DNA of 64,000 nucleotides, from NCBI RefSeq assembly GCF_009730915.1, contig NC_052489.1, positions 1,302,001 through 1,366,000 on the forward strand, read 5' to 3'. This stretch comes from Dioscorea cayenensis subsp. rotundata. Its lineage: Eukaryota; Streptophyta; Magnoliopsida; Dioscoreales; Dioscoreaceae. This document shows positions 34,845 to 45,310 of the stretch, one piece after another. The position numbers and the translations under genes were made by a program. Each line of letters starts with the position of its first letter. Within the stretch, counting starts at the first letter, position 1. The notes beneath the pieces were generated by a model. It did not search any database. It worked only from the letters and a program-made list of their open reading frames with translations, and had not been told where the DNA came from.

Positions 34845-36033
34845 TCAAATCAAGAACACAGAAGGAGGAGAAGGATGAAAATCTAAGCATTCACTAGAAA
34901 ATGACCAAATGTGTTCTGAGAATTGGCAATTAAAGAAAAGGTGCTCTACTGTTTCAGAGTCTTTATGACAAAGAACGCATGTTTCTGTGAAAGCTTGGGT
35001 GCTACAACCTTTCTTGAAGAGATTTGAAAGTGTAAGAATTTTATCGTCCCATGCTAACCAACATAACAAAGAAATTTTACTTGGATATCGCATTTTCCAG
35101 AACTGAGAATAAAGTGGACACCTCATTCCACCATCTATTAGGAAATTATAAAAGGATTTAATTGTGAAAGTACCACTTTTATCCAATGCCCATGTGTGGG
35201 AGTCCTCCTGGTCATTAGTGCAATTTGGTAAAATTTCCAAAAGCGGATTAAGGTCGTCAACTGTGCTTGTGAGGAAAAGACTTTCTGGAAAGCTAAGTTG
35301 TTGATAGAAATGTCTTAATGTTATTCAAGGATTGGTGCAATCGTTGAAAAGAGATGGCCAAGTATCTTTGAGAGGGCGACTAGAAAACCATTTGTCATAC
35401 CAAAAGACAATGGAAGCTCCATTGTTTACGTTCTTGAATATACATGAATGAAAAGGCTCAATTGTAGTGTTAATCCCTGCCCAGAAGAAGGATTTGTTTT
35501 TAGGTGGGGATTGGAATAGGAGTCCAGCTGTATCTCTAAATAAATAATTTGCTTTGATAATTTTGTCCCAACAACTGTTTGTAGTAGTCACAATTTTCCA
35601 CCGCCATTTTCCTAATAAGGCGTTGTTGAATTCTTGAAGATTGAGGATTCCCCATCCTCTCATGTTACAGGGTCAGAAGATTCTTTTTCAGGCTACTAAC
35701 CTAGCTCCTTTTGTGCCCATGTCTGGTCCTTTCCAAAGGAAGTTTTTGGGAATCTTATCTATTTCTTTTATTACCCAAACAGGTTGTTTAAATACTGACA
35801 TCCAATAGACTACTACTAAAGATAGCACCGAATTTAAAAGAGTTAAGCGTCCACCTAAGGATAAATACATCTTTTTCCAAGGTGCAGTGTGAGCCTAAAT
35901 CTGACCATATCAATGAGTTTGTCCAATTTTGGCGCTTTGGATGTTTTTCAAAAAATGAAATACCTAAGTAGGTGATGGGTAGACAATTCCTGGAGCAGTT
36001 CACATGTAGACGTTGTATCTCTCTCTGTACCAT
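34845..36033 (-). pseudogene. LINE (non-LTR retrotransposon) 3' coding remnant
   Basis: Shifted minus-strand frames read as the C-terminal part of a plant L1-type ORF2: YLGISF...KRQNW and LSLGGRLTLLNSVLS (36033-35688), RGWGILNLQEFNNALLGKWR (35663 on), and the terminal zf-RVT domain with CWLAWDDKILTLSNL and CVLCHKDSETVEHLFFNCQF (35240-34845). The RT core and ORF1 are absent. This is a 5'-truncated, decayed copy. Confidence 0.85.
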
Positions 36034-36883
36034 TTGCGCATTTATCCCTCACCTACAAACCTTCTCTCTTCTCACATGCAAATGCCTCTTCTATACAACT
36101 TTATCTAGCACGTAGTTTATATCAACCACTTATCGTCTCACCGGTGTTGAAAACAATATATTTATTTAACTTTACTTATGAAACGTGTATTGGTAAACAA
36201 AACGTATGCTTTGACTTTCATAGCATTTCTTATCAATCTAATTAGCCTTACACCAAAGATTTTCTGAGATCCTAATTATGGCTCATGAATGCATAAAGTA
36301 CGTGTCATATACAGGTTATCTACAAATTAAGAGAATTTATAAAGGATGAAAATACATTGACAACGCAGGAGATGAACCTTATACAGTTTCTTCATCTTCA
36401 ATATTGACTTCTTGTTTATCTATATGTAATCATTCTCATATTTAGATTTTTACTTATAGAGTAGAGTTTAGGTCCTCTAATTTACCGCAATCTGTTCTAT
36501 CTATTAAATAATTAATTAATTACCAAGCACATCTGTTGCTGCTCTTCAATGCAGTGGGTCATTAATTTCTACCCTGTTTACTTCCTCTTTGCACTCTTTG
36601 CTTCGAGTTCATGATATATGCACATGATCACCGGAGGTGAAGTGAACTAAATACCATTTAACACAAAATTTATTTAAAAAAAGCTAAATTTATATATTGA
36701 TTTGTGATTAAAAATATATATATATATATATTCGGCCCTATAGCAATTTACTCTAACCCAAACGAGGGGATCGAGCTCTGTAAAAATTTTACATTAATAA
36801 GGAAACAAGCTATATACAACAAAGTCCCTTCATTTGCAATGGATACTGACGAAGTGTAATAAAAACAACGAAAAAATATACCT
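36034..36883 (+). other. Chimeric upstream region of P450 copy E
   Basis: 36034-36718 matches the upstream block of copy B (2885-3238 joined to 8681-9050). From about 36732, after a TA run, the sequence instead matches the proximal region of copy D (29890-30051). No coding region. The switch at a microsatellite suggests recombination created a hybrid promoter. Confidence 0.65.
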
Positions 36884-37989
36884 ATGGACTTTCTCCATTA
36901 CGATGCCACTCTCTTCTTTGTCGTCATCATCATCCTCCTCTCAATCTATCTCTTACTTAAGCGGTACTACTCCAATAAGAAACCCTCCAAGAACCTCCCT
37001 CCAAGTCCTCCATCACTCCCTTTCATTGGCCACCTTCACCTCCTCAGACTCCCTCGCCATCTCTCCATCCACTCCCTTTCCAAACTCTACGGCCCCGTCG
37101 TTGCCCTCCGTCTCGGCTCTCGTAACGCCATCATTCTTTCCTCTCCGGCCGCCGTCAAAGAGGCCCTTGTCAAAAATGACCCCATCTTCTCCAACCGCCC
37201 CAGAATCAAAGCCGGAGACGTCCTTGGTTACAAGAACACCTCCATTTTCTTCTCACCTCACGGCCCTCACTGGCGCAACCTCCGTCGTCTCATCTCCTTA
37301 CAACTCTTCGCCACTCGCCCGCTCAACCTCCTCGCCGGAATCCGATCCAATGAGTTCCTCTCCCTCATCCAGAGCATGGTCAAAACCTCTTCTTCTGGCG
37401 AGATTGAGTTCAAAGCAAGGTTCTTTGAAATGACTTACAATACAATATCCAAGATGGTAGTCGGAAATGGTGTTGAAGCTGATGTTGCCATTCAATTTAT
37501 GGACATAATCCGTGAGGTAATTGATCTCGTCTCCTCCTTCAATCCAAGAGATTTTTTCCCGGCATTGGGGTGGTTGGATTTGCTTGGTGTTGAGAGGAGG
37601 ATGGAGAGGATATTTTCAAGGTTAGACGGATTCATCACCGAGATCATTGAGGAGCACCGGAGAAGGAGAAGGAGGAGGAGTGAGGGTGTCAATGCGGGCG
37701 AAGAAGATGAGGAGAGAAATCCACTTGACGTCATGCTATCCATGCAAGAAGCTGATCCAGAGACATACACAGATGACGTCATCAAGGGCCATATCCTGGT
37801 CAGTATTCTTCCTTACAAAATAAATAAATAAATAAATGAAAGAAAAATGCAAGTCTTTATTAAACTGAATGTTTGAGAACTTTTCTTAATTCATTGCAAC
37901 TCAACCGCAAACTCATAATAATTTTTTTTTATTTTGTTTTTAGAAAAATGAGTAAATCACTATTTTTATTAATATTTAAAAGTAGAATT

Positions 37990-38367
37990 TGTTGGATATC
38001 TTGTGAAAGAATGGATTAAAAGAAGACAAAGAGAGCAAGCAGTAATGTGGATGAAGACCTTTTCAATATATTTTTATTTGAAGAAGCTCAATAGATAAAA
38101 GTATATTTCAAAACACATACATAATGACATGCATATATAGCACATGAACCCACAACTTCCACTAGCTACATTATCTCCACTAAATTAGCACATAAACCCA
38201 CAACATCCACTAGCTATACATTATCTCCACTAAATTAGCACGTGAACCCACAACGTCCACTAGCTACATTATCTCCACTATATACTCAACTAATTACCAA
38301 ATAAAGACTAAGTTATTCTCCCACGTGAGTTAATCCACGTCAGTCAGTGCATAAATTAACTCCAACA
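37990..38367. mobile_element. Solo LTR in the intron of P450 copy E
   Basis: 378 bp from TGTTGGATATC to TTAACTCCAACA, flanked by the 5-bp target duplication GAATT (37985-37989 and 38368-38372). The last dozen bases equal the LTR end of copia-2 (30240-30251), so it is probably a related copia LTR, but the bodies were not aligned. No coding sequence. Confidence 0.78.
38140..38282. repeat. Three tandem copies of a 48-50-bp unit inside the solo LTR
   Basis: Units begin at 38140, 38188 and 38238 with GCAC(A/G)T(G/A)AACCCACAAC and continue through CCACTAGCTA(TA)CATTATC. They differ by only a few substitutions. Confidence 0.85.
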
Positions 38368-38906
38368 GAATTATAGTTTGAGAGGTAAAGTGAATAACCA
38401 CTATATATCCCATAATTATATAGTTATTTAATAATTAATTTGATAGTTAAAATAAAAATTACACTTTGAGAAGAGTTATCTACACTGAATAAATTTGTGT
38501 AAACTTGATCAATTGTTTATACCATTTATGCACATTTTTGAATTCATGCATATATATATATATATATATATATATAAACACACTCTTGCCAACATTTGTT
38601 TAAATTTAGATAATGTTAGCGGCGAACGAAACAACAACGGAAACTATTGAGACGGCAATGTTGTTACTTTTGAGCCATGCAGAGGTAATGAAGAAGGCCA
38701 AGATGGAGATAGACATGAATGTAGGGCATGACAGCATCCTAGACGAGTCAGACCTCCTTAAGCTCCCATACCTCAAATACATCATCAAAGAAACTCTTCG
38801 GCTATCACCTCCGATGCAAGGCATACCACCCCGAGCCTCGTCCGGCGACTGCACCATCCAGGGTTACCACGTTCCTAAAGGCACAATGCTCTTTGTTAAT
38901 GTTTGG

Positions 38907-41150
38907 TGTAAGGTTTGTAAAATTTCTTTTTTCTTCATCTTTGACTGGTTGGCTGAGCTGTTGGTGAGCGGGCCCCCATTGTTTGTCTCTTTGCCCTTAA
39001 AAACCGGATCTTGATGAGTGAATTATTGGCTTGTGGTGTTTTGTTTAGTTTTAAGGGGAGCAGCTTGCTTGCTTGCTGATTGGCATCTTCAGGAGGCCGA
39101 AATTCCAGCTTTTTCTTCTCTTAAAGCTTGGAGTTGGAGGGAGATTCTCTTCACCGGCGGATCCTCGGAGAGATTAAAGGTAGGTAATCCTTGTGGTTGT
39201 TTGTTTAATAGGCCTTGCTCCTATAGAAATCCTGGATTCATGCCTAAGCCTTGCAACCTTAGTTCTTATTTACTCTTCCATTTTTTGAGCTTGATCCTTG
39301 TGTTGTGAAAGCTTTGTTTAATTCTTTGAAAATGTTGAGTCTGAGAATTTGTCTGAGTTGTCCTTCTTGTGATGGAATGTGTTTTATCATCATGGGTTAT
39401 TATGTGTAGCATGCCTTTGTAATTTAAGTTATTAGCTCTATGTGTGTATGCTGTGACATTGAGCTTGATGTGAACCTGCAACCTTGTTATGTTATGATTC
39501 TATTTATCTTTCTTGTTTTTGTAAGTTTGAGCATATAACCTTTTAGTTAGCCTATATTTGTGTTCTAAAGCCTGTAAGCATGAGATTTTAGAAGTGTGCT
39601 AAGAGCTTAATAATTTTAAGATCTGATTTTCTAAAATTTTCCACACTTTAATTGCTTTATCATGTTATTATTTTTATATCAGCATGACATCTGGACTTAG
39701 TTTATACATACAACTGTGTAAGCATGTTTGGTTTAGTGGATAATGAATTTCTTTAGAATGCATTATCTGTATATTTTTCTTGCTATTAATTTATATGAAA
39801 CCAAAGAATTTCTTTAGTTTAGTTATGATATTTTTATATGCATCATGTAAACTTGGACCTGTAAACTAACATTCATGCTCTAAATTATTTTAGAGATACG
39901 TTTTCATGTTAATAAACTTGAAAGTGTGAGTGTGCAGCCATGTTATAAGTTAATTGTTATTTATTAACATTTTGTTATATAAGCATGGTATTGTCTTTAA
40001 TCATTCATGTTATTGTTATTTTCATATGTGAATACTTTTATACTCATGGTTGTTCTGATCATGGCTTGAAATATGGTTATTATTTATCCCTTGGTGATTA
40101 GAAGTTTGTTGTTTAATTCCTATTATGTAAAGCTTGGGCAATAGTTAAGTTAGGGCCCAGACCGAGAATTATTCCCGAGTGTAGTTTATTTTTGTTGGGT
40201 TAGATTATTGTAGCGAGTCTTAGCTCGCGGGACTTAGTGAACCCTAACTCTGTAGCTCGGAGCCGGGTAGGCTCTCGACCGAGTATTCCAGTATTTCGGC
40301 AATAATTATTATTTAATTATTGCATTGTTTGATAATTTTATTTATTTGCGTGGTATTTATGTTTATTTATTTATTTTTCTTATTTGCATTATTTATTCAA
40401 GTAATTCCTCCATCCGTATTCAGTATTTTTCTGCGGTTTTTAGTACATCTCCATTTCAGCTCGCCCAGTGAGGAGGAGTAAGTCCCTAGCCATGTGCACA
40501 TGTTTTTCGTAGTAGCGCTACCCCGATCTGCGGTCGAAGATCCGGCTACTACTGTTGATATTACGTTTACGTTCTATTCGACTTCATAGTCGAAGATCCG
40601 ACCTCGTCTTTGTTGATTTTCGCTATTAGCCATGGAGATGTATTTCGCGTGTTTTTCGTGTTTTTGGATTATTCCAGATATTCGCGTATTTTACGTATTA
40701 CGTATGAAGCATGAACTATTATTCTGCAATATCTGCTATACTTGTTGTTTTTTCTGCGATCCTACTGGGCCCTTGTGGCTCATGCACTCTGTGTATTCTG
40801 TTTTCGCAGGAGAAGATCAAGTTTAGGTCTGGGGGGTGTCAGAGAGTCGTATTGTCTGCGTTATCAGTATCTTGTTATTACCTGCTTGAGAGTGTAAGAC
40901 TTGTATTCTGACTGTATTTGTAATTTGCAAACTGTTGGATTGTATTTGTATTCTGTAGGGCTGCTAAAGCCCGTACTTGTAGTATGTCAGTTTTCAGTAC
41001 CCTATTTGTGCTTTTATGTTCTATTCATATTTGCTTGTTAGGGTTGACTCTGACCAGGTTTTTAGCTGAGGCCTTGCACCCAGTGGGGCCCAGTCCCATT
41101 GGATGCGGCCGATCTGTCCGCGGGCCCGGCTGTGGGGCTGGGACGTGACA
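38907..41150. mobile_element. 2.24-kb solo LTR in exon 2 of P450 copy E
   Basis: Starts TGTAAGGTTTGTAAAATT and ends GCTGGGACGTGACA, flanked by the 5-bp duplication TTTGG (38902-38906 and 41151-41155). No primer-binding site, polypurine tract, pol coding or second LTR is present, so it is a single long LTR. The GTGACA end and length suit a gypsy-type family. Copies B and C are the empty site. Confidence 0.88.
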
Positions 41151-41473
41151 TTTGGGGCCTTCAAAAAGACCCGGAGTTATGGGATGATGCCATGAACTTC
41201 AAGCCTGAAAGATTTGCTAGAGAGAAAGAAGAAGGAGATATCAAGTATATACCATTCGGTGCTGGAAGAAGGAAGTGCCCCGGTGAGCATTTGGGCATGC
41301 GCATTGTCATGGCTGGAGTGGGAGCGTTTGTCCAATGCTTTGATTGGGAGATGATGAGCAAAGAGGAGGTTGATCTCAATTCACTACTTGGCCTCACTGT
41401 GCCTAAGGGAAAGCCTGTGGTGGCTAAGTATAAGGTACGTGACTGCATGGTTGATACTCTTTCTAAGATTTAG

Positions 41474-43730
41474 CGTAAGATAATTATGTATGGATGTAAT
41501 AATGGAGAGACTATATATCAGCTGCTGCATCTCTCGGAATCAATAACAAAATTTGTTTGTATATATGTATATATATTACATGCGTGTATATATATATATA
41601 TATGTTTGATGATGTCTCTATATATGTAAGGAGATATATAGATCAAGAACCTAGTGTCAGATATATTGGACCTGAATCTTGTCATGTAAATGGCATTATG
41701 ACACACGGGATTGTAATACAGTGTTTTTGACTCAGTTCATTACTATGTTACTGCAAATTAAGTAATTACTGTTGAAAATTACTGGATTAACTTTGGGTAA
41801 TTTTCTTAAAACCTCTGTTCGCTTTTTTTTCTATTTCACTTTCATCTGACAGTGGCCTAGGGGAGGGAGAGAGAGAGATTTATCCTTCTTACTTTTGTAT
41901 TTTCCAAACTTAGGTATGCACAGTTTTTATAGCATTTTATGCTTTAACTTCGTAAGAATTTATTATCTAGATTCTTCATTCCTCTATCTTATATGATCTT
42001 TGAGTTTTATATATGTTAGCATTTTATCTCTTTGTTTTCTTGTATTTGGTTAAATATTGAATTGTGGAAGGTATTTTGTTAGCTTATAGAACTTGGAGAA
42101 ATACTAGTATTTAATGTTAGGCATTATACTAGAACTTGGAAAAAAAACTAGAATTCTAAATTGGAAATATACATATTAAAGCTTATAATGTCTAAGAGTA
42201 GTAGTCTTAGTCTTCCAATCTTACCTTCTTAGCTTCAAAGGTTGTTGTAAACCATGATAAAAATATATAAATAATTTTAACAATAATTGAAACATTAGCG
42301 CATGAAGAAAATTTATCATGAAAAAATGTAAAATGCAAGCATTTTTTTTTCTAGTCAAATATTCTAAGTTATAACCTTGCCTGTTAGAGCCCCTATATCT
42401 CTAAGAGGACAAGGAATTTACATTCTCCAAGTACCCATAATTTCTGCATGGATCTCAGGGATGAGGGAGTCTAAAAATTAGGGTGAAAAGTACCAAATGC
42501 GGTCTACCAAAAGACAAAGTAGAAACAAGTTAACCTCATATTCATTTATCGAGTAACAGAGAACACATGTAGTATGTAGGGAGTCTATTGCACTTTCTGA
42601 CATGTTACCATATTTTTGAGATGAGTATTTAATTATCACAAACCAACTAGTTGAAGAGGTTGACTTTTCAATGGCAAATGTCTTCCAATAATCTGAGCTG
42701 TCTAGCAGAGGGTGTCTCCATGAATGAGGAATCCATAAAAGGATTTGACCAAAAATTGACCATTAAGTATCCATGAATAAGGAGGAATCTATGAGGGTAC
42801 TAGAAAATTTAACTAAGTGAATTCGAATTCAAATTTTTGTATATATATAACTTACTCAGAGAAATCTGCATTCTTGTGGAGCACCTAGTACCTTGTAATT
42901 ATTTTTTACATATGTATTTTTTTCTTTTAAAAAATTATATATATATTATAAGACAAATAAATATATTTGGATCCACCACTCTTCAATCCAAGAGGTTTAA
43001 TCATTTGGGTTGAACTAAAAATCTAAAGATTAGAGGGCTTTTATTTATTTATTTTTCTCTCCTTTAAACTCTAATTAATTAGCAAATCTCTTAATCTTGA
43101 TACACATGTTAAGGTATGCTCTGTTTTAACTAATTAATAAATTAAACGTACTACTCTAGATCACAATTCATGTTTCAGTTTTCCTTTCTTAAAGTTTTAT
43201 TTAGACACATTACACCAAATAAATGAACTTGCTTGAAAATGTTATATATGTAATACATAATTAATTGCTTAATATAATGCATTGATGTATATAAAAAATT
43301 TTCATTCAACAAAATGATGTTCATGTACGTCCAATTTGAATAGCATTTTAAACCTTGGCAATGGTATTACCTCAAGAGCCATGTCACTAATGTTGTAAAC
43401 TATTGCCTCTTAGTCTGCAACCTATACAAACAGTAAAGTCAAGCATCAATGAGACACCAAACTGAAGAGGAGCCTTCCCTTCATCCAAACCTGAAAGATA
43501 ATGTATGTATGAATGTGTGTATATGTATGTATGTCATTAATTAATATCAAATTAAAGTTGTTGGGTTTAAGTAGAAACAGACTGACAGGTGAGAATGGTT
43601 GTTAAATTAATCATGTGCATGCATGGTAGCTGCAACAATATTCACATAACATGACCCAAATGAGAGAGATAAATAAATAGGCATCCATGGACATGCATGG
43701 TTGGTCACTGATAATTAACCTTGGCAATAT
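41474..43730. other. Intergenic region between the P450 cluster and cytochrome b5
   Basis: No gene supported. It includes the probable 3' UTR of copy E, TA runs near 41565-41600, a GA run near 41870, and AT-rich unique sequence. Confidence 0.6.
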
Positions 43731-44309
43731 ATGACTGCCCAAAGAGTGTTCAATCTCCAGCAACTCACTGAGCACAACTCTAAGCAAGATTGCTGGCTTG
43801 CTATCCATGGCAAGGTCCTCTCTCTTACTCTATCTCTTTCTCTTCATCAATATATATATATGTATGTATGTATGTATAACATGCATGTATAAATGATGAA
43901 TGAATTTAAGTATAGGTAGTGGATGTGACAAAGTTTTTAGAAGATCATCCAGGAAGGGGTTCAAGTGCTGTTAGAGGTTGCAGGGAAGGAAGCCACCAAA
44001 GAATTTGAAGACATTGGGCATAGCAAGGTGGCTAAAGAACTAGTTCTTAAATACCAAGTAGGACTCCTCCAAGGCCACAAACATAGTGATCCTGATGATC
44101 ATCATGTTGCTTTGGATGATCTCAAGGAAACCACCAAAGTGGTTGGGAAAGAGAGCATGACTGGTTTTGTCATCAAGGATGATGTGCAACAACATGCATT
44201 GACTGGAAGAGTATTTGGTCAGCTCTTTAACCATGTTGTTCCACTTGCTGTTGTTTTTGCCCTTGTTTGGTATCGCCTTTCCCCTCTGTTTTCAAAGATG
44301 ATGAACTGA
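43731..44309 (+). pseudogene. Cytochrome b5, tail-anchored, with a one-base frameshift
   Basis: Exon 1 (43731-43814, 28 codons, MTAQRVFNLQQLTEHN...CWLAIHGK) is followed by a phase-0 intron and exon 2 (43916-44309). Exon 2 starts [13 protein letters not shown] with the first heme His and reaches DIGHS with the second. The C terminus has a hydrophobic anchor ([19 protein letters not shown]) typical of ER b5. After HPG, one extra A at 43954-43955 shifts the frame compared with the family; the remaining 114 codons are open in the shifted frame from 43965. As written, the protein is broken. Because everything else is intact, this could be a consensus error. B5 donates electrons to desaturases, hydroxylases and some P450s. 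Confidence 0.85.
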
Positions 44310-45310
44310 TTAATTAATCAGTTTTAATGCTATAATAAATCATCATTTGGTTTGAGTTTATTTTATATTTTGTTTAACACGTATCATACAAATCATATTT
44401 GTTTTTTATATTGATGGTCTACGTTTGTTTTCGTTTCTTTAATTATAACATATTTATTGTGATGTTAAATTAGAATACTTTTTCGTATAATGTCTGAAAC
44501 CAAAAAAAAAAAAAGTTGATATGCGTAAGATATGTTACATCATCATAAGTTGGCATTAACTTAAATAGAAATAGACAAATTATTTTATTTCTAAAAACTA
44601 ACATGGATAATTGAAATGACCGAAATATGTTACAATATCATAAATTCACATCAACTAAAAAATAAACTATGTATTTCGAGAGATAAAATTTAAATTATCA
44701 TTCTTCCCTAACTCAAAGCTCTAAAGAATCCTAACCATCACTTTTTTTTTGAAAAAATCCTAACCATCACTTGCCCACATTTTTATTATATATAAAAAAA
44801 AAATATTTTTCTATAGAGAAAAATAACAAGATAACTTGCTTATTTTAAAAAAGTACTAGAGTTTAGTGAAGACATAAAATTTTTACATGCGTCACATGGC
44901 ATGTTACATTTATCACATCACCAGGGAATATATGCCATGAAAAAAACCCAGTTGTATTTCACTAAATAGAGAATAAACTTCTAATAATAAACTCATTAGC
45001 TTTATGAGCCCCACATTTAACAATTATAACATCACAAACAGAAGAAAAACCAAAAAAATAAGATCCATGACAAAAAGGAAAAAGCACCTTTGACAGGCAT
45101 TCAAAAACACTCTGGAAGCCAACTTATGCACAAGTAACAGCAAACCTCCAAGAGTTTTATTCAAACTTCTTATGGAGCATTCTTCCCTTCCATGTTAGAC
45201 CAGCAGAGACAGTGAGCTTTAATTCTATGATTATATTGTACATCTGAACTAGAATTCACAAAGCAGGCAATCAGTCAGTCAATCTAAACTGAAGAGATTT
45301 AGCCCAACGA
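44310..45310. other. Intergenic region
   Basis: Nothing coding seen. It should contain the 3' UTRs of the convergent cytochrome b5 (+) and PP2C (-) genes. Confidence 0.6.

Larger units (their letters stand above)
36884..41473 (+). pseudogene. CYP81-like cytochrome P450 copy E, split by a solo LTR
   Basis: Exon 1 is 36884-37798 (305 codons). The intron is 37799-38609. Exon 2 is cut in two: 38610-38906 (up to LFVNVW) and 41156-41473 (GLQKDPE to the stop). Leaving out the insertion and one TTTGG duplication, the frame is continuous at 509 codons with ETLR, FKPERF and FGAGRRKCPG intact. About seven residues are missing after MVVG compared with copy C, and the I-helix reads AANETTT instead of A.AGTDT. 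As it stands, exon 2 runs into the LTR and stops at 39014, before the heme Cys, so no functional P450 is expected unless the LTR is removed by splicing. Confidence 0.9.
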
